A stretch of DNA of 64,000 nucleotides, taken from positions 1-64,000 of the forward strand of contig NZ_CAHJXQ010000007.1 in the NCBI RefSeq assembly GCF_903645325.1, written 5' to 3'. Of the stretch, positions 16,144-24,808 are shown one piece after another; position 1 is the stretch's first letter, and each line of letters starts with the position of its first letter. The stretch comes from Microbacterium tenebrionis (lineage in GTDB: Bacteria; Actinomycetota; Actinomycetes; Actinomycetales; Microbacteriaceae). The translations under genes were made by a program, and so were the position numbers. The notes beneath the pieces are model-generated. The model was not told where the DNA came from, ran no database searches, and was given only the letters and a program-made list of their open reading frames with translations.

Positions 16144-17175
16144 TCACAGTCCGCGGGCCTTGAGCGCGCGGTCGAGACGCGGGTAGACGGTGCGGGCGTT
16201 GCCCTCGAACACTGCTTCGCGCTGGGCGTCGGACAGGTTGGTCGTGGCGTCGACGTAGCGCTTGGTGTCGTCGAAGTAGTGTCCGGTGCGGGGGTCGACG
16301 TCGCGGACGGCGCCGATCATCTCGCTGGCGAACAGGATGTTCTTCGTCGGGATCACGTCGGTGAGCAGGTCGATGCCCGGCTGGTGGTAGACGCAGGTGT
16401 CGAAGTAGACGTTGTTCAGCAGGTGCTCTTCGAGCTCGGGCTTGCCGAGCGCCATGGCGAGGCCCCGGAACCGGCCCCAGTGGTACGGGACGGCGCCGCC
16501 GCCGTGCGGGATGACGAGCTTGAGGTCGGGGAAGTCGCGGAACAGGTCGCCCTTGAGCAGCTGCATGAACGCGGTCGTGTCGGCGCCGAGGTAGTGGTCG
16601 CCGGTGGTGTGGAACACGTCGGGGCGGCAGGTCGTCGACACGTGCACCATGGCGGGCAGTTCGTACTCGACGAGCTTCTCGTAGATCGGGTACCAGGAGC
16701 GGTCGGTGAGCGCCGGGGCCGACCACTTTCCGCCGGACGGGTCGGGGTTGAGGTTGACGGTGACGACGCCGAGTTCCTCGACGGCGCGGGTCAGCTCTGC
16801 GACCGTGGTGGCGGGGTCGACGCCGGGCGACTGTGGCAGCATCGCGCCGGGGAGGAAGCGGTCGGGGAACAGCTGCGAGACGCGGGCGACGAGGTCGTTG
16901 CAGATGCGCGCCCAGGTCTCGCTGACGGCGAAGTCGCCGATGTGGTGGGCCATGAACGAGGCGCGGGGGCTGAAGACGGTGATGTCGCTACCGCGGTCGT
17001 TCATGACCCTCAGCTGATTGGCCTCGATCGTCTCGCGGATGTCGTCGTCGCTGATCTTGAGGTCCGCGGGATTCGGGGCATCCCCCTTGTCGTCGGCGAA
17101 GGCGATCTGCAGGTCGCGCCAGGCGCCCAGCTGCGCCGGGGCGGTCGTGTAATGGCCGTGGATGTCGATGATCAA
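16144..17175 (-). CDS. ligJ: 4-oxalomesaconate hydratase
   Basis: 343-residue amidohydrolase-family protein. IIDIHGHYT is the metal-binding HxH segment; VHVSTTC, LKLVIPHGGGAVPYH and ILFASEMIGAV follow in the order of LigJ/PmdE hydratases. It adds water to 4-oxalomesaconate to give 4-carboxy-4-hydroxy-2-oxoadipate. First gene of the operon, starting 105 nt from the divergent LysR gene. Confidence 0.88.
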   Translation of the reverse strand: MIIDIHGHYTTAPAQLGAWRDLQIAFADDKGDAPNPADLKISDDDIRETIEANQLRVMNDRGSDITVFSPRASFMAHHIGDFAVSETWARICNDLVARVSQLFPDRFLPGAMLPQSPGVDPATTVAELTRAVEELGVVTVNLNPDPSGGKWSAPALTDRSWYPIYEKLVEYELPAMVHVSTTCRPDVFHTTGDHYLGADTTAFMQLLKGDLFRDFPDLKLVIPHGGGAVPYHWGRFRGLAMALGKPELEEHLLNNVYFDTCVYHQPGIDLLTDVIPTKNILFASEMIGAVRDVDPRTGHYFDDTKRYVDATTNLSDAQREAVFEGNARTVYPRLDRALKARGL

Positions 17176-17240
17176 CGTGTGTCGTCCTTGTCACTCGGAT
17201 GCCGTCGCCTCGATCCTAGGTCGGCGTCTGGACGCCGTCC

Positions 17241-17278
17241 AATAGATTCTTTTCCCATGTGGAATAGATAGCCTCTAT
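17241..17278. promoter_or_regulatory. Candidate LysR-type operator in the ligJ/lysR divergent region
   Basis: AATAGAT occurs at 17241-17247 and again at 17263-17269, 22 bp (two helical turns) apart. The second copy is part of ATAGA-N5-TCTAT (17264-17278), which fits the T-N11-A rule for LysR regulators and ends 2 nt before the lysR ATG. A site there could allow autorepression while the first repeat serves activation of ligJ. The low-GC character stands out from the flanks. Binding is inferred. Confidence 0.55.
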
Positions 17279-17280
17279 AC

Positions 17281-18201
17281 ATGGCGCTCGCGGATCTCAA
17301 CCAGCTGCGCACGTTCGTCGTGCTCTACGAGCTGCGCAGCGTCACCGCCGCCGCCGAGCGTCTGCACGTCACGCAGCCGACCGTGAGCTACACGCTCCGG
17401 CGCCTGCGCGAGAAGTTCGGCGACGAGCTGTTCCGTCGCGAGGGGCACGACATGGTGCCGACGGCGAAGGCGACCGCGCTGTTCGCACCGCTCCACGAGG
17501 CGCTCGCGCAGATCGACCAGACCGTGAGCGATCCCGACGCGTTCGAACCGTCCGGGTTCAGCGGCGAACTGGCGCTCGGGCTCACCTCGATCGGCGAGCA
17601 GACGTTCCTGCCGCCGATCATGGAGGCGCTCGCCCGAGAGGCCGCCAGCCCGCACCTGCAGGTCGCGAGACTGGACTCCGATCAGGTCGAGGACGGGCTG
17701 ATCCGCGGCTCGATCGACCTGGCCATGACCGTGTCGATGATCGGCAGTCCACGACTGTGGCGCACGCACGTGCGTGCCGTCGAGTACGTGGCGCTGTCGT
17801 CGGGGCGGCATCCGCTGCCCGAGACGTCGCCCGACATGTTCGAGGGGCGCCGGTTCGTGCGCGTGAGCGCACGCGGCGGGCATGTCTTCCCGCTGCAGGT
17901 GCTCACCGAGCACGGGCTCATGGGCCAGGTCGCCCTCACCGTCGAGGAGTACTCGACCGTGCCGGCCGTTCTCGAGGCGACGGATCTCGTCGTGCTCGTG
18001 CCCCGGCACATCGCCGAGGTGTTCAGCGGCTGGTTCGGCGGGCTGCGCTTCGCGGACCTGCCGTGGCCGGCGCAGTCGACGCCCGTGTCGCTGTACACGC
18101 GTCGCGAGGCGAGCCTGGGGCCGGCGCAGCGCTGGTTCCGAAGCGTTGTGCTGGATGCCGTCGCCGCCGGCGAGTACCGGCGGGGGCGTGCCGGTCAGTA
18201 G
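17281..18201 (+). CDS. LysR-family regulator of the protocatechuate operon
   Basis: 306 residues: N-terminal HTH (LNQLRTFVVLYELRSVTAAAERLHVTQPTVSYTLRRLREKFGDELF is split here only by family description; key recognition residues are TQPTVSY) and a periplasmic-binding-like effector domain from about residue 95. Divergent from ligJ, the classic arrangement in which a LysR protein activates the adjacent catabolic operon with a pathway intermediate as co-inducer. No cognate effector can be read from sequence. Confidence 0.82.
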   Translation: MALADLNQLRTFVVLYELRSVTAAAERLHVTQPTVSYTLRRLREKFGDELFRREGHDMVPTAKATALFAPLHEALAQIDQTVSDPDAFEPSGFSGELALGLTSIGEQTFLPPIMEALAREAASPHLQVARLDSDQVEDGLIRGSIDLAMTVSMIGSPRLWRTHVRAVEYVALSSGRHPLPETSPDMFEGRRFVRVSARGGHVFPLQVLTEHGLMGQVALTVEEYSTVPAVLEATDLVVLVPRHIAEVFSGWFGGLRFADLPWPAQSTPVSLYTRREASLGPAQRWFRSVVLDAVAAGEYRRGRAGQ

Positions 18202-18219
18202 TTCGCTCCGCGCAACGCG

Positions 18220-18873
18220 TCAGGACGGCGTCTTGCGGTTCCAGCTCGCCTTTGCCGGGGCGAACGGGCTGCGGATGTGGATCGACCACGTCGAGTGCGG
18301 GTGGATGCGCAGCAGCGCCGTCTCGTAGAACTGCACCGCGTCGGGCGAGAGCCCGGGCAGCACGGCATCCTTGTCGACCGTGTCCTCCTCGCGCGGGCGC
18401 AGGGCCTTCCACACCAGCTGCACCTCGGGGGCGCCGGTCGGGATGCCGTCGAGGTCGATGACCGCACGATCCCAGGGCAGCGTCAGCCGCGGGTCGCGTT
18501 TGTACACCCAGGCGCGCGGGGCACCGTCCTCGGCGTTGACCTGCAGCACCCACGCATTCTTCTCGTCATCGCGGATGAGCACGGGCTGCAGGTCGGCGTT
18601 CTGCGGCGCATCCGCGAACGGGACGAGCTCGTCGTCGACGCCAGACGGCGCCCAGGCGCTGTACCCGTCGGGAAGTCCCGCGACGAGGGCCGCGAGGTCG
18701 CCTGCGACGACGCTGACGTCGATGTTCGCGCGCTCCCGGATCGGACGCCCGAGCCAGCGATCCAGCGCCGCGCCACCCGACAGCCACCAGCGCACGGATG
18801 CCGTCGACAGGAGCCCAGCCACACCCTGCGGGTCGAGTGGCTCCCATGGCGTGTCGGCGGCAGAAGCGGGCAT
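18220..18873 (-). CDS. Nucleotidyltransferase-fold protein
   Basis: 217 residues. WWLSGGAALDRWLGR followed by RERANIDVSV resembles the GG-x-ALD...GR...D-x-D signature of small nucleotidyltransferase-like proteins related to aminoglycoside adenylyltransferases. The second acidic residue of the catalytic pair is not obvious (NIDV), so activity is uncertain. It ends 18 nt from the convergent lysR stop and lies 9 nt from the MarR gene upstream, possibly forming a two-gene unit with it. Confidence 0.6.
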   Translation of the reverse strand: MPASAADTPWEPLDPQGVAGLLSTASVRWWLSGGAALDRWLGRPIRERANIDVSVVAGDLAALVAGLPDGYSAWAPSGVDDELVPFADAPQNADLQPVLIRDDEKNAWVLQVNAEDGAPRAWVYKRDPRLTLPWDRAVIDLDGIPTGAPEVQLVWKALRPREEDTVDKDAVLPGLSPDAVQFYETALLRIHPHSTWSIHIRSPFAPAKASWNRKTPS

Positions 18874-18882
18874 AGAACGAGG

Positions 18883-19350
18883 CTACCGCGCGCGCGGTTC
18901 CGAGCTGCCCGGCCGTTCGAGCATCGCCCACAGACCCCGGAACAGCGCCGCCGACTCGGCAGACCCCAGATGACCGGTGAGCTCGCGCTGCACTTCGACG
19001 ACCCGCGGGGCCAGTCGTGCGTGCTCCGCCGCGCCGTGCGCGGTGAGCGTCACGACGTTCCGTCGCGCATCGGATGCCGCGCGCTGCCGCGCGATGAGAC
19101 CGGACTTCTCCATGCGGCGCACGAGGTCGGCGATCGTGGACCGGTCGAGATCGACCTCGTCGCCGAGCTCGCGCTGGCTGGCCTCGCCGAGACGCTCGAG
19201 CACGGCGAGGATGCTGTACTGCGTGCTCGTGATATCGGGATCGGCCACCCGAGCCCACGTCGCCAGGTGCAACTGCTGCGCGCGCCGGATCAGGTTGCCG
19301 ACGTGACGCTGCGGCTCGGGGAGGTCTGCCATCGTCATCACGGCATCCAT
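18883..19350 (-). CDS. MarR-family transcriptional regulator
   Basis: 155 residues with the winged-helix region TSTQYSILAVLERLGEASQREL and the recognition/wing part LVRRMEKSGLIARQRAASDARR, typical of MarR. The start is ambiguous: ATG 19350 touches the GAGAGG, while ATG 19338 or 19332 leaves 12 nt or more. Target unknown. It is separated from the upstream mobA gene by a long hairpin, so it probably has its own promoter. Confidence 0.75.
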   Translation of the reverse strand: MDAVMTMADLPEPQRHVGNLIRRAQQLHLATWARVADPDITSTQYSILAVLERLGEASQRELGDEVDLDRSTIADLVRRMEKSGLIARQRAASDARRNVVTLTAHGAAEHARLAPRVVEVQRELTGHLGSAESAALFRGLWAMLERPGSSEPRAR

Positions 19351-19378
19351 CCTCTCAACACGGCGGCGTGAGGACGCG

Positions 19379-19439
19379 ATGCGGGATGGATTCGGTCGGC
19401 TATCCGGCGGCAGCGAAACCGACCGAATCCATCCCGCAT
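19379..19439 (-). terminator. Perfect 21-bp inverted repeat downstream of mobA
   Basis: Arms at 19379-19399 and 19419-19439 are exactly complementary over 21 bp with a 19-nt loop. It starts 7 nt beyond the mobA stop, as expected for a transcription terminator, but no U-tract follows, which is common in actinobacteria. Confidence 0.7.
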
Positions 19440-19446
19440 GACAGGC

Positions 19447-21348
19447 TCAGCCCACAGCGACCGGTGCCCCGACCGGCAGCAGGAACCCGGCGAAGAACTC
19501 CCGCAGTTCGTCGCGTGCCGACAGCGGCAGCACGTGCGCCACGTACTGGTCCGGGCGCACGACCACGACCGCCCCCTCGGAAGCGATCCCGCGCAGCGCG
19601 AAGATGTCATCGGCAGGATCCGTCGCCCACACCTTCTCCCAGTCCTGCAGTCCCAGCGGGCCGGTCTTCGGCAGGAGCAGTTCGGGGAGCGAGGTCACGT
19701 CGATGTCGTGGTGCGAGCCGTGGAACACGGCGTGCACGTCGATGATGCCGTCTGCGTCGGCATCCGCCGGAGTGAACGCGCGCACCGGCGAATCCGGGCC
19801 GTCGGACAGCCATGTCACGAACTCGCGCAACGCGTCACCGGAGGCGTCGCCGAACGCGTACAGGCGCCAGCGCCCGTCGGCGCGGTGCGAGTGGCCGAGC
19901 TCCATCCGGCGGGCGTCGGCGACGCGGCGCACGGGCGCGGAGTGGAACCGGGTGCCGACCTCGAACCCGGCTGCCAGCACCTGGTGCCCGGCGTCGCCGG
20001 TGAGCGCCGAGGGGTGGTACTTCGTGGCGAGCCCCGCCGTGTACCGCCCCTGGCGCGCGAACTCGTCGCGCATCTGCGCGGGCGTGACGCCGCCGCGCTC
20101 CGGATGCTCGGGGTCGAGCGCGGGCTGGGCGATGAACGCCGACCAGTGCTTGTCGAACGCGATGAGGTCGGCCGCCATCCTCTGACGCTCCTCGGAGTAG
20201 CTGCGCAGCAGCGCGGCATCCGATCGTCCCTGCAGGACCGCGGCGAGCTTCCAGCCGAGGTTGAACGCGTCCTGCATCGACACGTTCATCCCCTGGCCGG
20301 CCTTGGCGCTGTGCGTGTGGCACGCGTCCCCGGCGAGGAAGAGGTGCGGCTCGGCTCCCGCCGGCGACTCGGCCGTCAGGTCGTCGAACCGGTCGGCGAC
20401 GCGCTGCCCGACCTCGTACACGCTCGACCACGCGACCTGCTGCACATCGATCGTGTACGGGTGCAGGATGCCGTTCGCGACAGCCGTGAGCTGTTCGACG
20501 GTGGTGCTGCGCACGTCGGATCCGGCCTCGACCGCGCCGAGATCGACGTAGCAGCGCACCATCGTCCCGCCCTCGCGCGGGATCATGAGGAGGCTGCCCT
20601 TGCCGTCGGACTGCACGACGTTCTTCGTGCGCCAGTCGGGGAAGTCCGTGTTCGCCAGCACGTCCATGACGCCCCAGGCGTGGTTGGCGGCATCGCCCTG
20701 CAGGTGGATGCCGAGCGCGCGGCGCACGCTGCTGCGAGCGCCGTCGCACCCCACGACGTACTTGGCGCGGACGGTGAGCTCGCTCCCGTCCGTGCGCCGA
20801 AGGGTCGCGACGACGGGATGCTCGGATGCGGCATCCATCTCGAATCCTGTGAACTCGATCCCGTAGTCGGCCTCGAGGCGGCTCGCGGATTTCGCGGCGT
20901 GCTCGAGCAGGAACTGTTGCATGCGCGCCTGGTTGACGATCACGTGCGGGAACTCGCTGAGCCCCGCAGGGGTGTCCTCGACCCAGCCCGTGCGGACGAT
21001 CGTTGAGCGATCCGCATCCGATGGACCCCAGAAGCGCACCTCGTTGACCCAGTAGGCCTCGCGCACCAGGGCGTCGGCGAGGCCGAACGCCTGGAACATC
21101 TCCACTGTGCGGCATGCGACGCCGTCGGCCTGGCCGACCTGGAGCGGCTCTGCGCGGCGCTCGATGATCCGGGTGGTGATGTCGGGGAACGCGGCCAGTT
21201 GAGCTGCGAGCACGGTGCCGGCGGGGCCGGTGCCGACGATGAGGACGTCGAGCGTCTCGGGGAAGTCGGCGCTGCGCACGGCCACCTGCGGCGCTGGCAG
21301 CTGGATGTCGGGGTCACCGGGCCGGTAGCCGTCGCGGTAGAACTGCAT
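19447..21348 (-). CDS. mobA: 3-hydroxybenzoate 4-monooxygenase
   Basis: 633 residues, the usual length of MobA. The N-terminus (MQFYRDGYRPGDPDIQ) resembles MobA as I recall it. DVLIVGTGPAG binds FAD, VGCDGARSSVR is the DG motif, and AGDACHTHSAKAGQGMN the second FAD motif. The last 180 residues are the thioredoxin-like domain of the phenol hydroxylase family. It converts 3-hydroxybenzoate to protocatechuate using NADPH and O2. ATG 21348 has GGAGAT upstream; an open frame extending to 22764 runs through two other genes and is not used. Transcribed divergently from the IclR gene. Confidence 0.85.
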   Translation of the reverse strand: MQFYRDGYRPGDPDIQLPAPQVAVRSADFPETLDVLIVGTGPAGTVLAAQLAAFPDITTRIIERRAEPLQVGQADGVACRTVEMFQAFGLADALVREAYWVNEVRFWGPSDADRSTIVRTGWVEDTPAGLSEFPHVIVNQARMQQFLLEHAAKSASRLEADYGIEFTGFEMDAASEHPVVATLRRTDGSELTVRAKYVVGCDGARSSVRRALGIHLQGDAANHAWGVMDVLANTDFPDWRTKNVVQSDGKGSLLMIPREGGTMVRCYVDLGAVEAGSDVRSTTVEQLTAVANGILHPYTIDVQQVAWSSVYEVGQRVADRFDDLTAESPAGAEPHLFLAGDACHTHSAKAGQGMNVSMQDAFNLGWKLAAVLQGRSDAALLRSYSEERQRMAADLIAFDKHWSAFIAQPALDPEHPERGGVTPAQMRDEFARQGRYTAGLATKYHPSALTGDAGHQVLAAGFEVGTRFHSAPVRRVADARRMELGHSHRADGRWRLYAFGDASGDALREFVTWLSDGPDSPVRAFTPADADADGIIDVHAVFHGSHHDIDVTSLPELLLPKTGPLGLQDWEKVWATDPADDIFALRGIASEGAVVVVRPDQYVAHVLPLSARDELREFFAGFLLPVGAPVAVG

Positions 21349-21391
21349 GGGATCTCCTTCGATCACGACCGGTCGTTCACTCGACCTGATT

Positions 21392-21407
21392 CGTTGGGGT
21401 GCCAACG
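21392..21407. promoter_or_regulatory. Palindrome in the mobA/iclR divergent promoter
   Basis: CGTTGG-GGTG-CCAACG is a perfect 6-bp inverted repeat with a 4-nt spacer, located 44 nt from the mobA start and 51 nt from the iclR start. It is a plausible binding site for the adjacent IclR protein. It does not resemble the 9429/10241 sites. Confidence 0.5.
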
Positions 21408-21457
21408 ATAGTACCGGGATGCCGATGCGCGCGCCACCCCCGTGCGAAGCTGTCCCC

Positions 21458-22207
21458 ATGGCGAACTCCCGCTCCGGCGACTCGATGACCGAGCGCATCG
21501 TGCGCGTGCTCGACACGTTCACGAGCGAGCGGACCATGCAGACCGCCAGCGAGATCGCGCGGCGCGCCGGTCTGCCGTCCTCCAGCGCGCACCGCATCAT
21601 CGCCGAGCTCATCGGGCAGGGGCTGCTCGAACGCGACGACGAGCACCGCATCCGCCTCGGCATGCGCCTGTGGGAGCTCGCACTCCGCGGCTCGAGCGCG
21701 CTGCGTCTGCGCCAGGCGGCCCTCCCGCACATGGAGCGCGTGCAGGCGGTCATCCGCGAGCACACCCAGCTCGCCGTCCTCGAGCACGAGGAGGCGCTGT
21801 TCCTCGAACGCCTCTCCCACCCGGATGCCGGCGCCAACATCACCCGGATCGCCGGGCGCCTGCCGCTGAACGCATCCTCCTCCGGGCTCGTCCTGCTCGC
21901 CTTCGCCGATCCCGAGCTCCGCGAACGCGTTCTCGCCGGACCCCTGCGGGCCGTCTCCCGCGAGACGGTCACGGATGCCGCGACGCTGACGTCGCTGCTC
22001 GCATCGATCCGGCGACGGGGGCACGTCTCGGCGCCGGGATCGATCGAGGCCGTGTCCACCGGCGTAGCCGTTCCGGTGCGCGACCACGGCGAGGTGGTGG
22101 CGGCGCTGTCTGTCGTCCTCCCCCGGGATGCCGCGACGCAGCCGGCGATCGACGCACTGCTCGCGGCTGCGAAGAGCATCGAAGGTGATCTGCGCTCTTC
22201 CCGTTGA
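21458..22207 (+). CDS. IclR-family regulator (hydroxybenzoate genes)
   Basis: 249 residues: winged helix (MTERIVRVLDTF... GLPSSSAHRIIAELIGQGLL) and IclR effector domain (ITRIAGRLPLNASSSGLVLLAF, VAVPVRDHGEVVAAL). It lies between divergent mobA and downstream pobA (86 nt gap), so it probably controls one or both, as PobR/PcaU-type IclR proteins do. ATG 21458 has no good RBS; ATG 21485 within the frame is an alternative, and the frame upstream to 21347 has no homology. Confidence 0.78.
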   Translation: MANSRSGDSMTERIVRVLDTFTSERTMQTASEIARRAGLPSSSAHRIIAELIGQGLLERDDEHRIRLGMRLWELALRGSSALRLRQAALPHMERVQAVIREHTQLAVLEHEEALFLERLSHPDAGANITRIAGRLPLNASSSGLVLLAFADPELRERVLAGPLRAVSRETVTDAATLTSLLASIRRRGHVSAPGSIEAVSTGVAVPVRDHGEVVAALSVVLPRDAATQPAIDALLAAAKSIEGDLRSSR

Positions 22208-22293
22208 ACGGGAACCCGTCGGGGAACAGATCGCGCACGGTGCACACTGATCGACGAGCGGATGCCTGAGCATCCGCCGTCGAAGGAGACACC

Positions 22294-23472
22294 ATGAGTA
22301 CCACCGTCAGCACCCGCGTCGCGATCGTCGGCGCCGGCCCCGCGGGCCTCATCCTCTCGCACCTGCTCGCAGGCGCCGGGATCGAGTCGATCGTCATCGA
22401 CCAGCGCTCGCGCGACGAGATCGAGTCCACGATCCGCGCCGGCATCCTCGAGCAGGGCACCGTCGATCTGCTCACCGCCATCGACCCGAACACCCGCGTC
22501 CACACGGTCGGCGACCGTCACGAGGGAATCGAACTGCGCTTCGAGGGCGAGGGTCACCGCATCGACTTCGCGGCGCTCGTCGACCGCAGCGTGTGGCTGT
22601 ACCCGCAGCACGAGATGCTGAAGGACATGCTCGCCCTGCGTCTGGGGGCAGGCCAGGACCTGCGCTTCGGCGTGACGGCATCCCGCGTCGAGGATGCCGA
22701 GACGAACCGCCCGCGCGTCATCGCGACCGACGCCGACGGCGGGCAGCTCACGATCGAGGCGCACTTCGTCGTCGGCGCGGACGGGTCGCGGTCTGTCGTG
22801 CGCCCGGCGATCACGGGCGACTCGCGCAGCGGGTACTTCCGCGAATACCCGTTCGCCTGGTTCGGCATCCTGTGCGAAGCGCCGGCCAGCGCCGATGAAC
22901 TCATCTACAGCAACTCCGCGAACGGATTCGCGCTCATCAGCCAGCGCAGCCCCGAGGTGCAGCGCATGTACTTCCAGTGCGATCCCGAGGCCGATCCGAA
23001 CGCCATGAGCGAGGCGCAGATCTGGGAGGCGCTGCAGTCACGCGTTCCCGGAACCACGCTCAAGGAGGGCCGGATCTTCCAGCGCGACGTGCTGCGGTTC
23101 CGCAGCTTCGTCGCGAGCGAGCTGCGCCGCGGGCGCACCGCGCTCGTCGGCGACGCGGCGCACACCGTGCCGCCGACCGGCGCGAAGGGCATGAATCTCG
23201 CCGTCGCGGACGTCGTGCTGCTCGCCCGCGCCCTCGACGCACTGCTCGGCGACGGCGACGAGCGTCTGATCGACGGCTATGCCGAGCAGGCGCTGAAGCG
23301 CATCTGGAAGGCGCAGCACTTCTCGTGGTGGATGACGAGCATGCTGCACCGGCTGCCCGAGGCAGGCGAGTTCGACAGCCGTCGGCAGCTCGGCGAGCTC
23401 CGCTCGGTCGTCGACTCCGAGGCAGGACGCACCTACCTCGCCGAGGCCTACACCGGCTGGCCGCTCGACTGA
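22294..23472 (+). CDS. pobA: 4-hydroxybenzoate 3-monooxygenase
   Basis: 392 residues, standard length for p-hydroxybenzoate hydroxylase. VAIVGAGPAGLILS binds FAD; the PobA-specific segments RAGILEQGTVDLL, VGADGSRS and GDAAHTVPPTGAKGMNLA are all present. It converts 4-hydroxybenzoate, the product of the cre pathway, to protocatechuate. RBS AAGGAG lies 7 nt before ATG. It converges on and overlaps the next gene by 25 nt. Confidence 0.95.
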   Translation: MSTTVSTRVAIVGAGPAGLILSHLLAGAGIESIVIDQRSRDEIESTIRAGILEQGTVDLLTAIDPNTRVHTVGDRHEGIELRFEGEGHRIDFAALVDRSVWLYPQHEMLKDMLALRLGAGQDLRFGVTASRVEDAETNRPRVIATDADGGQLTIEAHFVVGADGSRSVVRPAITGDSRSGYFREYPFAWFGILCEAPASADELIYSNSANGFALISQRSPEVQRMYFQCDPEADPNAMSEAQIWEALQSRVPGTTLKEGRIFQRDVLRFRSFVASELRRGRTALVGDAAHTVPPTGAKGMNLAVADVVLLARALDALLGDGDERLIDGYAEQALKRIWKAQHFSWWMTSMLHRLPEAGEFDSRRQLGELRSVVDSEAGRTYLAEAYTGWPLD

Positions 23473-24695
23473 GCCGCGGCTCCTGCAGGGGCGCGCATTC
23501 CGAGCACGACGCCGTCCAGCCACGCGCCGACCGAGGCGCGCGCCTGCGGGGTATCCGGGTAGCGGCAGCGGAGGTGCATGCCGGAGCCGTTGACGATGAA
23601 CCAGATCATCACGCCGTCGGTGCGGGTCACCGCGGAGACGTACTGGATGGACAGGTCGTCCTGCACGGCCGGCAGCCGGCGAGTGTCCAGCCACGAGATC
23701 GCGAACATCCCCGGGGCCTCCGGCATCCCGCCGTACGGGGCGAGGATCGGCGCGAGCGGATGCGAACCGAGCGTCAACGCGTCGCGGACGGCCGAAGCGC
23801 ACGAGACCGGGTCGTCATCGATGCACTCGATCACGGAATTGGTGATGAACCACCCGGAGCTGTCGTGCCAGCGCGGCTCGTTCCTGCTGTGCACGGGGAA
23901 CACGGCACGCAGCGGAGCGTCTGCCATCGATCGCGTGAGCGCGGTGAGCACGGACAGCGCCAGAGCGGTCGGACGCACGCCGTGCTCGGCAGCCCGTTCC
24001 TCGAAGTCGGCGAACTCGGCCGCATCCATGACGTCGCGCACCACGACCACTTCGTCCTTCAGCTCGTCGAGATCGCCGAGATCGAGCGGGAAGCGCGGCA
24101 TCGCCCCCGCTCCGTCGTCGAGGATGCGGTGCCACCGCGCCGTGATCTCGGCGGGCGCCGGCGGCGCCTGCTCGAGCAGCGCGGAATGCTCGGCGAACGA
24201 CGCAGCAGGCTCCGCGTCGAGCATCCCCTCACTTGCGGAGACGAGGTCGCGCGCGAGGATCAGCAGCGACCACATGTCCACGTGCGCATGATCCGATCCG
24301 ATCACCGCGACCGGTCGCGGATCGTCCTCGCCGTCATCCGGCACGAGAAGGGCGAGCAGGTGCGACGGGCGCGAGAGCGGCGTGCAGTCGGCATCCAGGA
24401 TCCGGCGCAGCGCATCGCGTGATCGGGTTCCCTCCGGGACGGGATGCCGTCGCCACACCGCTCCGGTCACCGGTCTGCGCTCGAGCACCAGCCGCCCGAA
24501 TCCGGTGCGATCGAACACCGTGTTCAGCGCGCCGTGGCGGCGCACGACCTGCATCCACGCCGCGGCGAGCGCATCGCGATCAGCGCCCCGGACGCGGAAA
24601 GCGATCGCCATCCACGCCCCCGGCCGCTCCCCCGCCTCGACGTGCCGTCGCTGATCGAACGACACCGGCAGATCCTCGCCCCGCCCCTCATCCAT
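23448..24695 (-). CDS. Stand-alone condensation-domain (acyltransferase-like) protein
   Basis: About 415 residues. The segment SDHAHVDMWSLL matches the HHxxxDG active-site motif of NRPS condensation domains and PapA-type acyltransferases with the catalytic His and Asp kept (first His is Asp, Gly is Met). PVSFDQRRHV near the N-terminus fits the start of a condensation domain. No carrier protein or adenylation gene is nearby. ATG 24695 is used here, but an out-of-frame stretch starting MRLTNVAQMELP at 24759 reads like the missing N-terminus, so a frameshift near the G-run 24724-24727 is possible. Confidence 0.6.
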   Translation of the reverse strand: MDEGRGEDLPVSFDQRRHVEAGERPGAWMAIAFRVRGADRDALAAAWMQVVRRHGALNTVFDRTGFGRLVLERRPVTGAVWRRHPVPEGTRSRDALRRILDADCTPLSRPSHLLALLVPDDGEDDPRPVAVIGSDHAHVDMWSLLILARDLVSASEGMLDAEPAASFAEHSALLEQAPPAPAEITARWHRILDDGAGAMPRFPLDLGDLDELKDEVVVVRDVMDAAEFADFEERAAEHGVRPTALALSVLTALTRSMADAPLRAVFPVHSRNEPRWHDSSGWFITNSVIECIDDDPVSCASAVRDALTLGSHPLAPILAPYGGMPEAPGMFAISWLDTRRLPAVQDDLSIQYVSAVTRTDGVMIWFIVNGSGMHLRCRYPDTPQARASVGAWLDGVVLGMRAPAGAAAQSSGQPV

Positions 24696-24808
24696 GCGCA
24701 GGCGCAGACTGTGCGCTCTCCCTGGGGAGCTCCATCTGGGCGACGTTGGTGAGACGCATCGCCGTAGTCTAGGGACACTCGATTCCAGTCATGTGAACAG
24801 GAGCCGCG

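Noticed and set aside
21349-22764. N-terminal extension of the mobA frame to 1105 codons
   Set aside because: The extension runs antisense through the iclR and pobA genes; MobA homology begins at MQFYRDGYRP.
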